Shown one piece after another: positions 45,011 to 57,524 of a DNA stretch of 64,000 nucleotides. Within the stretch, counting starts at the first letter, position 1; each line of letters begins with the position of its first letter. The stretch is from contig NC_087063.1 of the NCBI RefSeq assembly GCF_963678635.1, positions 39,880,759 to 39,944,758 on the forward strand, read 5' to 3'. Source of the stretch: Symsagittifera roscoffensis. Taxonomy: Eukaryota > Xenacoelomorpha > Acoela > Convolutidae. Under the pieces are notes generated by a model. That model had not been told where the DNA came from, did not search any database, and was given only the letters and a program-made list of their open reading frames with translations. The position numbers and the translations under genes are program-made.

Positions 45011-47571
45011 CATCATCATTTTCCAGGTGTTGGCCCACGTCATGGCATCTGCTGTTGCTTTGCGTGTGCGTTTCATTCCCTCGGTGCTGTCGTTGAAGTT
45101 GATGTGCTTCCTTTAGTTACCGTTTCACATCCTATGATGTTGTGTACCCGATGTAATGGAGTAGCTTCTTGCTTCTTGTGGTGCGGTGCTGTTCCGCGAA
45201 GTCCACCCTTGGTCCAGGTTGATTCGCCATTTTCTCTGGTACTGTTCTGTCGTGAATGATGGAGTTTCTTGAGAGCGCATCCAATATAGACAGTATAGCA
45301 CGAGAATTTTCTGCTTGGTCTCTGCTCATCGTGTCCATTCTCGTTTCCAGACTCAGAGTTTTTCATTTACAGTCTCATACCGCATTTTTATTTCTTCCAT
45401 ATCCCTCTTGTTGAACTTCTCCCGTTCCTTGTCTGTCGTCTCCACTCTTTCAGCCATATGTAGCAGCTTCTCTTCAATTGCTCTTGCTAAGGTGAAGTAT
45501 GTACCAATGTTTTCATTTTTATTATGTCGGACTTCTCTCCTCATTTCTATTTTATCATGTCGGACTTCGTTTTTTATTTACAGTTCTTTCTATGTACAAT
45601 TCTGTTATACAGGTGTAAACGTAAAATGTCAAAAAAAACCTACAACTCTCTTAGTATTTTAGACCTTTTAAAACAATTTCAGCTGAATATTTAACATTCC
45701 GATTTAAAACTTAGTTTTCTTAGTGTTTAATTGGGTTCTCAAGGAGCTATCTATGACTCTCGATTCCTATTCTACTAGTGTTGCCCCTTTTTTTCACCTT
45801 CCCCTGACCAAATGTTGGGACACTCAATTTAATATCGTAGGACTAAGTGTTGGGTCACTTAATTTACTATCCCAGGACCAAGTGTTGCGACACTTAATTT
45901 ACTATCCCAGGAAAAAGTGCTGGGTCACTTAACTTACTATCCCAGGACTAAGTGTCGGGACACTTAATTTCCTATCCCAGGACTAAGTGTTGGGACATTT
46001 AATTAACTATCCGAGGACTAAGTGTTGGGACATTTATTTTACTATCCCAGGACTAAGAGCTGGGACCGTTAATTTACTATCATAAGACTCAAGTATTGGG
46101 ACTTTTAATTTGCTATCCCAGGACTCAAGTTTTGTAGTGCTTGGCAGTTGATTTGCCTTCCCAGGACTGCCTCTGGAACTCGTGTAAATTGCCCCCACTC
46201 CCCAAATTCTCAATAACAATTATCTGAATTTCTCTAAAATGTCTTGCTCTTCCTCAATCAACTGCAATTGAAAAGTCAAAATGTGATCCTTATACCAGGT
46301 TAGGATTGAAAATGTACCCATTCTTTTCGAAAATCTCTCAGTAAAAATTCAAAATTTGTTTAAAAATATCTAAAAATATAAATTTTATGATTCAAGTTTG
46401 ACGAAAGCTTCCTCCAAAAAAAATTGACTTTTACCTGATTGTCACGCGTTCTTCCTCCCTTTAACCTTGCTATTCTGGGTTTCCAATGAAATATCTATTT
46501 CCGATACCCCCAACTGATCCGGCCAGGTTACCTACCTTATCTCGAGTTTACTACCGAGTAACTTCGCCTTTCAACTCTTGTTTTGAGTCTGTATACTGAT
46601 TAATCTAGACTCCAGTTAATCTATTGTATTTAAATCGACGATATCGTTTGTATAGTTATGGTAATGAGACCCCCTTTTTATAATTTCCAAAAACCAACCT
46701 CGATCTTAACCAACCCCTCTGTCTAACCTCCCCCCTATCTAGCCCCTCACTTAAGCCGAAAATCACCTTAAGCGCGATGGGTGTAATTCATTCAAGAGAA
46801 AACCCGTAGAACCTGTTTCCAAGCTCTCTTCATGTAAAAATGTTTCCTGAAAACTGTGGGGTAGCCGCTTATTAATTTTTTAACTTATCTCTTATAGTAT
46901 AAAGATTTTAAATAATATTTAAAAGATAGCACACCCCGTTGATCCCCTCTGTGTGTCACACTGCTTTGGTCACACTATTGGTAGTCTTTTCCCGGTAGTG
47001 TCCTCTCTCGATTACCAGATCTCAGTCGTACAAAGCAGTTTGCTATCCGTCTGGTCACCTCTTCCAGTGAAGTCTCACAGTGGTTCTACAAGGTTGCAAG
47101 GCTATCTGAAAACCCTTTCAACGCTCCGTATTCGCGCACCTGCTGAATACTTGCCATTTTATCGAAACGATCGATCTTATTAAAAAACAGTATGAGTATA
47201 ATTTTAAGTAAAATGAAGGTACGATTCAACTAACCTGGAAATCAAATCATTGTCCTTTTTCAGTTCATTTATGGTTTTTTTTTCCTATTTCTAATCTTCG
47301 GTTTTTGTTTCGTTATTTGTCTTCTGTCCCTTTTTTGTTCCTGTAGTGGCCCCCATACCCGGTTAGCTAGGCCTCGTATCAGAACGCGCACTAAGAAATT
47401 TTTGCAAGTTTATTTAAAAAGCTATCACGGTACAACCAGACGGTGGACACGTTCCAATTGAACCGTACCACCGGTCCTTTAGAATGGGCATGTAACCCGG
47501 AGCTGCGTCAAAAGGGATCAATCCGGTAGTCTTGATGTCGTGAAACACCCAGGAGCGCCATAAAAACACTA
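45011..47571 (-). repeat. Second copy of gag start plus leader
   Basis: 45011-47571 repeats 41866-44430: a gag 5' fragment (45011-45560), the 35-bp minisatellite (45808-46130) and the leader, followed by a full LTR at 47572. The ~3.15-kb direct repeat makes two element 5' ends in a row. Sequence differences between the two are few percent, so the duplication is recent relative to the element. Confidence 0.85.
45808..46130. repeat. 35-bp leader minisatellite, copy 2
   Basis: Same unit, order and variant repeats as at 42670. Confidence 0.85.
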
Positions 47572-48392
47572 TGAAACAGTCGTCTGCCTATGTCAAATGT
47601 GAGGTTAGGAAGAATAGGCCCTATAACCATTGGCTCAAGGGTCAGGGACACTATATCTTGTACTTTTTTTACCTCATTCAATCGGAGCCAATTCAGCTCG
47701 CGTAAGACACGAGACTACAAAATCGTGTCACAGATTTAAGGCCACTACCAAAATACCCCAGACTCTAGAAAAAAGAAAGTCCCCATGGCTAGGTCTCTAA
47801 ATATCTAAAACAAGCGAACGCCATTAAAAACAGGACTGGAAGCACTACTATACCTATAGGTTTCATTCGACAGTGGACTTTTGATTCATTTCAGATGGAT
47901 CAACCTAGAACTTGCCTTTTCTCAACATACTCACATAAAGTGCATCCAAAAAATTATTTTAAAAACTCACATAGTGACGCGACTCCAGAATTGTTTAAAA
48001 TATATAAGTCAAGCAATTCTAGAATTTTTATAGCATAGGTAGTTTTCAATCAAGAAGTTCAGTCGCCTGCCTGCCCAATTAGGGTTTTTTCCGCCCAGCG
48101 GTTGTTGTTCTCGTAGGACTTTGCGATGCTCTTTGTCGGGAACAAGACAGCTCTACTCGAATTGTTGACTTCAGTAAAAATGCGAACAGCAATTTTATTT
48201 GTGCCTGAAATTTATCAATTTTCTCCCAATTCCGATTTCTGTCTTCTGATAAAATTAACTTCTGATTTTCAGTTGTCGCAAGAAACTTGACCAGGGCATT
48301 GTCAATTCGAAATTTCCAAAAACGTTTCTCCTCAAAATTAGGGTCAAACTTCCAAATCAAGATCAGACTTCCAAATATGACCAACTGGCACA
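47572..48392 (-). repeat. LTR at the right (5') end of gypsy copy 1
   Basis: 821 bp from TGAAACAGTCGTCTGCC to AACTGGCACA. Very close to 56705-57524 and clearly more distant from 22946-23870. It presumably carries the promoter, but I see no certain TATA box. Confidence 0.8.
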
Positions 48393-49154
48393 TCATTAAC
48401 CGGATAAAAAAATAGGCCCAATTATTTTAGGCCAATTAATTTTTTTCAGCGAAATAAAAAAAAAGAGAAGGAAATACGAAGTCATGGTAAGTAAAATTAC
48501 ATATTATAGGAGTAAATCAAACACTGAAGGCAACATTAGAGAAAAAAGCGTGTAGCAAAACAACTAATTCATTTATGTAACAAATCGAAAAACATAAAGA
48601 CAGATCATGTATAAATTATGCATTCCAAAAAACTGCAGGATACATTAAGATTTTTTCAAATGGACTTAAAATTTCAGATTTGATTGGTTCATTTCTACGA
48701 AATTTATCAAACAAAGTCAAAAATTCTAAGCGACTCAAAATTTTTTTTCAAAACTCAAAATTAACTTCGGCACAAATTAATTTTTGGCCATTTATGCAGA
48801 GAAGATTCCCTCAACCGGGTTTCATCATTGAACACAACATGAGAATTGGCACGGTAGTTTTCGCGTAAAGTCAAAACAATGATTTGTTTGAAGGCCATAA
48901 CATTTTTTGTGAGTAGTTATTAATGCAGGAGAGCTTCCCACTGCTTGTTAACTCCCTTGACCCACAATATCAGATCGGTGATTTTAGTTTTCGAGAAAAA
49001 TAGGAAAAAATTAAATACCTTCAAAAATCAAAAATTAAACAATTCCGAGGGACATAACTTTTTGTGCAGAAAAAAAACTCGGGGGTAGCCGCTTACAGTG
49101 GATCTTTTCTACAAACTTATACTGACTTAAACCAAAATCTCAGCTTATAGAGCC
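48393..49154 (+). repeat. LTR-flanking spacer and repeat D, second copy
   Basis: TCATTAACCGGATAAAAAAA, then ~170 bp of AT-rich spacer, then repeat D as at 13240/22227, in the same orientation but shorter in the middle. No genes. Confidence 0.7.
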
Positions 49155-49850
49155 GTTTTTGCGATGATAACCACGACTTTGCCTTTTTAACTTTTGCAAA
49201 GGTATGAGAATCAAAGAAGAGATTACTATCGATGATCAATCCAAAGTTTTTTCCCCTACTGCTTCAAGCTGTTTATCGTAAATTTCAGATGAAATTTTTT
49301 CACGACTTGATCTTTCATTTGAGATTAACATATGTACACATTTATCATCATTAAAATGCAATAGAATATTTTCGACCAATCTTCCAGTTTTCTTGGATCT
49401 TCTTGCAGCAATTCAACAAATTTGTCACTGGTAATTTCTCTGTATAGTTTTGTATCGTCTGCAAATAAATACAAATTTGATTTTGACCGTGCTTGACATT
49501 GATTTATATATACTACAAACAAGACAGGTCCCAGTGCAGATCCCTGGGTAATCCCACTCAGAACATCCCTCCATGCAGATCTATTATTCTTTATCACAAC
49601 TCTTTATCGTTTTGTTGATGGAGACTCGTAGATCCAGCCTACTGTTTCCCCTTTTAAATCATATTGGTTTAGGCTTCCTCTCAGTCTTTTGCGCGGAACC
49701 GAGTCTAACGCCTTCTTGAACGACTATCGATTGTTTTTGTGAAGTCATCCAGCACTCTCAGTAGTTGTCATTGTGATGATCTACCGGGCAGGAAACAAAA
49801 CCGTTAATTTACAAGGATTTCGTTTTCTTCGTTTTCTAGTTTTCTCAAGT
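49155..49850 (-). mobile_element. LINE fragment F, copy 1 (RT piece)
   Basis: Encodes SGITQGSALGPVLFVVYIN and LYLFADDTKLYREI, an RT palm of a CR1/L2-like LINE. It ends abruptly against the integrase part of the next gypsy copy, at the same base as the longer copy at 58858-59815. Confidence 0.75.
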
Positions 49851-50470
49851 TTTGTGGAGTGGTATAAGATTACCACTATCTGTTTATATATCGTTTCTGT
49901 CAAAGCAGATTTTTTGGTGGTCTTTTTGCACGACCTAATTGAATTCTGAGTTTTCCACCGACTCGAGTGGGAACTTCATCTTCCTCGGGTTCTTCACCCG
50001 CAGACATGACAGTTTACATTGACCCATCTTTCGCAAGATTTCCTCATTACTGGCCAATCAAACGGGTGCAGTATTCTTTGTTGTTCTTTGTCTATCACTT
50101 GATGTCCCATTTGATCATGCGATCTGAATAGCACATCTGTCTGACACAGTTGCGGCAGTATGATGAGATTATGTATGTGAAGTATTTTTTCTTCATCTCT
50201 TCTCTTGCAGGCCACCACGCCATCCGCCGTGTGATATCGTAACCCTTTCATTCCTTGTAGAAGAGGCTCAAGATCTTGTAGTTGTCTTTCTCCAGATCCA
50301 CTTTCTCTATTGCCCCGGACCGGATCCATTTGGAGAGATGGCCAGTCATCTTGTCATTCTTCTGTGCTCGCACCATGTCTGATAGCCTGTACCTCGCGCC
50401 TTCACATGCTCCTTCAGTTCCATCATTTGCCCTGTCGTTTCTCCCGGGTTGTGGATATCATCTCTCAATT
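49851..50470 (-). pseudogene. Gypsy copy 2 integrase zinc domain
   Basis: FRSHDQMGHQ ... VNVNCHVCG, the HHCC finger, close to copy 1. Fossil fragment. Confidence 0.75.
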
Positions 50471-50499
50471 TGACACACACTATCCAGCTCAAGATTTCC

Positions 50500-51142
50500 C
50501 TATCACTCTCGGGCTCTGATTCGTCCGGATGTTTGAGCTGCAAGACAACTCCCTGAAAGGTTTTCTTGACATTGCTATGATCTCTAGTTCTTCCCTTCGT
50601 TTGTATCATCACACTCAAGATTGTATGTTCCAGATGAGGGGTCTGTCTGCACTTCTCTATCTTGATTCCTCCTCTTTACTTACGCTAGTAACATGCACAA
50701 GTTGTCTTGCTCGTCTTCACTTCTCATTGAACTCTCGTCCAATTCTTCTGACTCCCTGGACAAAATTTTTGCTTCACCTTCTTCTTTATTTTTCAAGTAC
50801 TCCCCAGATTCTTGACCTGTTCCGAGGTCTTCAGTCTCCTCCTTGAATGACACTTTTTTCTTTCTCAACTTTGTCTCCATGAGTACCTCCTCTGCGATAT
50901 TCTCGAGTGATGTGCGTACCCCTTCGTTACTCTTTGAAACTCTGCCCTTCAACTGGTTGTCTTCGCACGAGCCCTGTTTGGTTCTATCCAATATCGTAAC
51001 TTCCGGTTTATCATCATTCTCACTCGTGTCCACGGGTTTTTTATCGCCTAGTTTTGAAGCAAGCTCATTAAATCTTGTCCCACTATTGCTCCCACTTTCT
51101 CAACTTCATCTAGGTCATAGCTTTCCTTTAACGTTTCCCTAA
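50500..51142 (-). pseudogene. Gypsy copy 2 acidic linker
   Basis: Same Glu/Asp/Ser-rich stretch as copy 1 (MDTSENDDKPEV ... SRESEELDESSMRSEDEQDN). Fossil. Confidence 0.55.
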
Positions 51143-51322
51143 CTAGTTTCGACCTGAGCAAGATTTCCATCAGGCTTTCTTGTTTGTCTCCCTAAGATCT
51201 TTGTCTTCCGGTGGTCTGTAGGTAATTCAGGGTGATGTTCGATCGGTTTCCCGAATTGTCGAGCCGTCTCCTGAGTGGTAAGCTGTCATAGAACCCCTTG
51301 TCCGTGAAAGAAAATCCATGTT

Positions 51323-51790
51323 TTAGTTCAGGCCTGTCGGCTTCCCTCTGCTCTTGCCTCTCGTAAAAGTCCGTTTTCTTGCATTTTGGTGCTTATCTCT
51401 TGTCATGTTGTAACCATCTAGTCGTACTATCCATCTCCCGATGCAGCTTTGATCCATTGAGTACGTTTTCAGCCAAGAAAGTGCTGTTGTCAACCCGTAG
51501 CTTGAATGGCTCACCGCCCAGTTATGCTCTGTATTTCTCCACAAAGGTGACCACCGCAAAAAACTCTGCTTTGGGCACCCCGTACTTCATTTCCGTGTCG
51601 CTCATGTCTTTGCTCCTATATGCTAATGGTTTCATGACGATTTTTCTATTCCATTCTAGCTCTTGATACATTATGCCAGAAATCGCAACCACTGAAGCAT
51701 CTGTGTCTACGACATACATACCATTCTCTGTGGGCATGCCCAATAATGGAGCCTCACACAATTCTCGTTTTATTCTTTGAAAGGACTCCC
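51323..51790 (-). pseudogene. Gypsy copy 2 RNase H domain
   Basis: YVVDTDASVVAISGIMYQ and SWLKTYSMDQSCIGRWIVRL, as in copy 1. Fossil. Confidence 0.75.
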
Positions 51791-51803
51791 CTGCTTCGTT
51801 ATT

Positions 51804-52910
51804 CTACATGAACTTCTTGTCCTTGGGTCTCATGAGTTGTTGCATCGGGTACACCTTGTCTGCGTAACCCTTGATGAACTCTCTATAATAATTCGCGAAA
51901 CCAAGAAAACCCATCAACTGATGTTCAGTCTTTGGCGACTTCCAAAACAGGACTGTCTCCACTGCATCAGGGTCTGGTCGGATGCCATGCTTGTCTACAA
52001 TCCTCCCAGGGTATTTTATTGAGTCCTTATAGATCTCACATTTCGAGAGCTTGCTTTTCAATCCTGCGCTTTTCATGCAAGAAAGCACTTCGTTCAGTCG
52101 CTCGATATGATCCTCCAGGGTTGGCGTTGCAATCACCATGTCATCCACATAACACAATACCAAGTTACCATATTTCTTCGTTACTCTTGTCAGTGCCTGT
52201 GCCATCAGTCGATGAAATCTAGCTGTCGCGTTGCATAGGCCGAATGGCATCCTTTTCCATTGACACAATTCCAGCTCACAAGCAAAGCCCGTTTTATCCC
52301 TGTCTTGTTTCGTAAGTGGTACCTGCCAAAAGGCCGACCCCGGATCAAGACTTGGAAAAAATTGTGCATTCCCAAATTTTGAAAGGCTCTCGTTTATTGT
52401 CGGGAGGGATAAGCATTTAAGCATTATTCACCGTGACGACGTTCACATATCGAAACTCACAACAAAATCTCAGTTGACCTCTTTTCTTTTTGGCCATCAC
52501 TACCCCCACACGCCCACAGTGATTTGGATAGTTATATCATGTCATACTCTAGCAACGATTTCTTTTCTACATGCATCCGATTTGTGTAGGGTCCTGCGCC
52601 TCGCCCTCCTTCTGTGCAGTACCACCGACTCCTCTAATTCTATTTCATGCTCAACGAAGTTACAGCACCCGATAACTGCTTTGGGTCTCGAAAAGACGTC
52701 CTTGTTCCTATCTAAGACATCCTTGATGGATTTGAGCTGTCTGTCCGTTATTTTTGCACTTAAGTGTTCAATTTCTGGTGATACCGGTTTATCCATTTCC
52801 AATTCCTCTGGTGTGGGTTTTTCTGGAAAATTCGAACAGCTCGACAGTCCATCTTCTGTTTCTGACTTAAGTGAAATGATAAGAACTGATGAAAATTTGA
52901 ATCTCGTCAA
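51804..52910 (-). pseudogene. Gypsy copy 2 reverse transcriptase
   Basis: DPGSAFWQVPLTKQDRDKTG, RMPFGLCNATARFHRLMAQA, LCYVDDMVIATP, HGIRPDPDAVE and FLGFANYY. A better preserved YVDD-type gypsy RT than copy 1. Fossil. Confidence 0.88.
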
Positions 52911-52919
52911 TCTACGGTA

Positions 52920-53430
52920 AACTGGATACTTATATCATGGCATACTCAAATAACGTTTTTTTTCCTTTCTACATGCGTCCAATTTGCGCGGGGTCATGCG
53001 CTTCGCGCCCTCCCTCTGCGGTACTGACGACTCCTCTAATTCTCTTTTATGCTCAACGAAAATAAAGCACCCGAAATTACAGCAGACTTCTGTGTCAAAT
53101 TCCTATCCGTTCACATGTTTCTTTTGGTATCACGCTCAAGACAGCTCCCGTATCCATTAGTCCTCTGAAGGCGTCTCTTTTCCGCTTATATCTATTACAT
53201 GAGCGGACACGTCTGCTTCTGTACACAAGTGCATGGCATCTTCCTCTAGCGTAGCGCAATCTCCAATTGATCTCACTTTGAGTTCCTCTTGACCCACATA
53301 ATTTTGACCCAGAAGGTCCTCGTTGCACTTTATCATCGTCTTTTTATAGATATTTATTTCATCTATATTTAGTATGACCTCGCGTGGACCATACGCCTCA
53401 GTGTACCTGCTGTCTATTCTTATCAATTTT
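52920..53430 (-). pseudogene. Gypsy copy 2 protease region
   Basis: LMDTGAVLSVIPKE corresponds to the protease active-site loop of copy 1. The doubled segment between protease and RT is also present. Fossil. Confidence 0.7.
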
Positions 53431-53592
53431 CCGCCTCCTCCCGTCAGTAATGCTCTGATTGCTCTCGAAGGAGTCTGCGGGCTAATGTTGCGCCGATAGT
53501 CTGTATATAATATTTGGTATGCATCAGTGTTTCGTCACTTGGTTCACTCATACTCCTCATTACTTTGTGGCCACCAACTGTGATTATTGACA

Positions 53593-55440
53593 TTAATCTT
53601 GCCCTATTTTCGTGATCCAGACAGGTTTTCCTGTTTCCATTTTCAAGGTGTTGTAGTTGCCTCTGATCTTCAGATTGTCTCTTATCTCAGGTTCGGCTGT
53701 TGCTGCTGAAAGTATCTCGTATCTTTGCTGTTTGTCTATTTCCTGTTTCAGCCTTTGCTCGATTTCCTTCGTTGCCAAATTTTGTTTCACCTTGTTTATT
53801 GCGACTGCTGCCGCCTTCTGATAGTTTGTTTCCAGCTCACGTTTCGTTGTTGTTCCCTCGGTGTCTTTCTCTTCGGTTAGCGCCTGCACATATTTCGTCG
53901 AAAATTCATTACTTATCACATCCTTGTTCTGCAAGTCATCTTAAGCCTGTCGATTCTTCGTATATTGCACGGCCCGTAGCGCTAACTTGTGTTTCGGGTG
54001 ATTATGATTCTTCACTGCTTCCCAAAACAGAAGACACTCCGTCCTAAAATGAATTTATTGATTACAGAAGAAGCATCTTGCATCAATCTTCATCATCAAC
54101 CCACTAAAGAACTCATGTTCCTTCATCTGATTTATGTCGTCCTCATGTGGTGTACACCTCAGGCTTTTCATCCCTTGTTTGTAAGAGGTACAATCATCTA
54201 GGTGATGTTCTGCAGATCCACAATTCGCACAAGACCTTCGCTTGTTCATATCGTCTCTCGGTTTGTAACAGGTCGACATTTGTTGTTGGCTTTCCCCTTG
54301 CAGATTTCGGTTGTCTGAAAATGAATACTTCTTCAGTTTCATTAAGATATACTCTCTAGATTTTTGTCTCATCCCTTCCGGGGTTGGTGCCTTACCTTTC
54401 GATAGCGTATAATATATTGCCAACATTGTCCTTAAGTCGTCACTTTTCACCCCGTCGATGACTTTTGAAGCAATGCTGATGGTCCTCCTGTTGGTCAATT
54501 CCTTCGGATCAAGCTCTCTAGGTCATCCAGAAATCTATCAATTGACTCGTCATCCCTCTGTCTCCTTTTTTCAAACTCATCATAGCTTGATGCCCTTTCA
54601 TTCCGGATCCAAAACGATTCAACAAAAACTCGAAGATATTGTCTGCATTATCAGGTTCTTCTTCCTTTTTGGCTACCACGCACTTCATTGCCGTGCCCTG
54701 CAGGCTTGTCTTTTATCATTCAAGTTGTCTTGCTTAAGATGTAGCCTCATGAACTCAACCCAGGTGTCTATGCAACCATCCGAATCGTCTTTAAGTTCTT
54801 TTGTTTTCTTGAAGGTCTTTCTAGACTTGCCTCTTCCTCTCTCGCTTCAATCCGTCGTGCTTCTGGTGGCAAATGGTTCTTGTGTCCTCTTCATCATTTT
54901 TCAGGTGTTGGCCCACGTCATGGCATCTGCTGTTGCTTTGCGTGTGCGTTTGATTCCCTCGGTGCTGTCGTTGAAGTTGATGTGCTTCCTTTAGTTACCG
55001 TTTCACACCCTATGATGTTGTGTACCCGATGTAATGGAGTAGCTTCTTGCTTCTTGCGGTGCGGTGCTGTTCCGCGAAGTCCACCTTTGGTCCAGGTTGA
55101 TTCGCCATTTTCTCTGGTACTGTTCTGTCGTGAATGATGGAGTTTCTTAAGAGCGCATCCAATATAGACACTATAGCACAAGAATTTTCTGCTTGGTCTC
55201 TGCTCATCGTGTCCATTCTCGTTTCCAGACTCCAGAGTTTTCATTTTCAGTCTCATAAAGCATTTTTATTTCTTCCATATCCCTCTTGTTGAACTTCTCC
55301 CGTTCCTTGTCTGTCCTCTTCACTCTTTCAGCCATCTGTAGCAGCTTCTCTTCATTTGCTCTTGCTAAGGTGAAGTATGTACCAAGGTTTTCTTTTTTAT
55401 CATATCGGACTTCTCTCCTCATTTCTATTTTATTAAGTCG
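53593..55440 (-). pseudogene. Gypsy copy 2 gag
   Basis: Same gag as copy 1 with both CCHC knuckles (CANCGSAEHHLDDC and CFFCNQ...). The middle is almost identical to copy 1, so these copies separated recently. Fossil. Confidence 0.8.
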
Positions 55441-55692
55441 GACTTCGTTTTTTAATTACAGTTCCTTCTGTGTATAATTCTGTTATGCAGGTGTAAACGT
55501 AAAATTGTCAAAAAAAAAAGAAAAAACCTACAACTCTCTTAGTATTTTAGACCTTTTAAAACAATTTCGATTGAATATTTAACAGTCCGATTTAAAACTT
55601 AGTTTTCTTAGTGTTTAATCTGGTTCACAATGAGCTATCTATGACTCTCGATTCCTATTCCACTATTGTTGCCCCTTTTTTCACCTTCCCCT

Positions 55693-56012
55693 GACCAAAT
55701 GTTGGGACACTCAATTTACTATCCTAGGACTAAGTGTTGGGACACTTAATTTACTATCCCAGGACCAAGTGTTGCGACACTTAATTTACTATCCGAGGAA
55801 AAAGTGCTGGGACACTTAACTTACTATCCCAGGACTAAATGTCGGGACACTTAATTTCCTATCCCAGGACTTAGTGTTGGGACACTTAATTTACTATCCT
55901 ATGACTAAGTGTTGGGACACTTGTTTTACTATCCCAGGACCAGGAGCTGGGACCCTTAATTTACTATCATAAGATCCAAGTATTGGGACCTTTAATTTGC
56001 TATCCCAGGACT
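55693..56012. repeat. 35-bp leader minisatellite, copy 3
   Basis: Same unit and position in the leader as at 42670. Confidence 0.85.
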
Positions 56013-56704
56013 CAAGTTTTGTAGTGCTTGGCAGTTGATTTGCCTTCCCAGGACTGCCTCTGGAACTCGTGTAAATTGCCCCCACTCCCCAAATTCTCAA
56101 CAAAATTTATCTGAATTTCTCGAAAATGTCGTGCTCTTCCTCAATCAACTGCAATTGAAAAGTCAAAATGTGATCCTTATACCAGGTTAGGATTGAAAAT
56201 GTACCCATTCTTTTCGAAAATCTCTCAGTAAAAAATCAAAATTTGTTACAAAATATGTAAAAATATAAATTTTATGATTCAAGTTTGACGAAAGCATCCT
56301 CCATAAAATTGACTTTTAGCTGATTGTCACGCGTTCTTGCTCCCTTTAACCTTGCTATTCTGGGTTTCTTATGAAATATCTAATCACTGTCCTTTTTTAG
56401 TTCATCTATGGTTTTTTTCCTATTTCTAATCTTCAATTTTTGTTTCGCTATTTGTCTTTTACTCCTTTTTTGTTCCTGTAGTGGCCCCTATACCCGGTTA
56501 GCTAGGCCTCGTATCAGAACGCGCACTGAGAAATTTTCGCAAGTTTATTTAAAAAGCTATCACGGTACAACCAGAAGGTGGACACGTTCCAATTGAACCG
56601 TACCACCGGTCCTTTAGAATGGGCATGTAGCCCGGAGCTGCGTCAAAAGGGTTCAATCCGGTAGTCTTGATGTCGTGAAACACGCAGGAGCGCCATAAAA
56701 CACT
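56013..56704 (-). other. Gypsy copy 2 leader, shortened
   Basis: Matches parts of 46131-47571 but is shorter. No genes. Confidence 0.6.
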
Positions 56705-57524
56705 ATGAAACAGTCGTCTGCCTGTGTCAAACGTGAGGTTAGGAAGAATAGGCCCTATAAATTTTGGCTCAAGGGTCAGGGACACTAACTCTTGTACTTT
56801 TTTACCTCATTCAACCGGAGCCAATTCAGCTCGCGTAAGACACGAGACAAAATCGTGTCACAGCTTAAAGGCCACTACCAAAATACCCCAGACTCTAGAA
56901 AAAAGAACGTCCCCGTGGCTAGGTCTCTAAATATCTAAAACGAGTGAACGCCATTAAAAACAGGACTGGAAGCTCTACTTTACCTATAGTTTTCATTCGA
57001 CTGTGGACTTTTGATTCATTTCAGATGGATCAGCCTAGAACCTGCCTTATCTCAACATACTCACAGAAAGCGCATCCAAAAAATTAAATTAAAAATTCAC
57101 ATAGTGACGCGACTCCAGAATTGGATAAAATATATAAGTCAAGCAATTCTAGAAATTTTTTAGCATAATCAGTTTTAAACCAAGAAGTTCACTCGTCTGC
57201 CTGCCCAATTAAGGTTTTTTTTCCGCCCAGCGATTGTTGTTCTCCTAGGACTTTGCGATGCTCTTTGTCGGGAACAAGTCAGCTCTACTCGACTTGTTGA
57301 CTTCAGTAAAATTGCGAACAGCAATTTTATTTGTGCCTGAATTTTATCAATTTTCCCCCAATTCTGATTTCTGTCTTCTGATAAAATTAACTTCTGATTT
57401 TCAGTTGTCGCGAGAAACTTGACCAGGGCATTGTCGATTCGAAACTTCCAAAAACGTTTCGCCTCAAAATTAAGGTCAAACTTCCAAATCAAGATCAAAC
57501 TTCCAAATATGACCAACTGGCACA
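56705..57524 (-). repeat. LTR of gypsy copy 2
   Basis: 820 bp from TGAAACAGTCGTCTGCC to AACTGGCACA, a close match to 47572-48392. Confidence 0.8.

Larger units (their letters stand above)
22946..48392 (-). mobile_element. Ty3/gypsy LTR retrotransposon, copy 1 (large, nested, broken)
   Basis: Minus-strand fossil bounded by LTRs at 22946-23870 and 47572-48392. In element order: LTR, a ~2-kb leader with a minisatellite, gag (two CCHC knuckles), protease, RT, RNase H, a long acidic linker, integrase, then an unrecognised ~6-kb coding-like region and the other LTR. Ty3/gypsy is assigned from the protease-RT-RNase H-integrase order and the YVDD RT. Guests: LINE fragment C, LINE E, and a ~3.1-kb repeat of the gag start, leader and LTR. 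Without these it would be about 17 kb, large for the family. Every domain is interrupted, with more than a dozen breaks in total. The two LTRs differ at very roughly one site in seven, so the insertion is old, or the ends come from different copies. Confidence 0.85.
49851..57524 (-). mobile_element. Ty3/gypsy element, copy 2 (broken)
   Basis: Minus-strand fossil matching copy 1: integrase zinc domain, acidic linker, RNase H, RT, protease, gag, minisatellite leader and LTR. It lacks the integrase core and everything beyond it, where LINE fragment F abuts. It is free of LINE E and so shows the empty site. Several breaks. Confidence 0.88.

Noticed and set aside
45011-45560. A separate small gene
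   Set aside because: It is a repeated fragment of the gypsy gag start.
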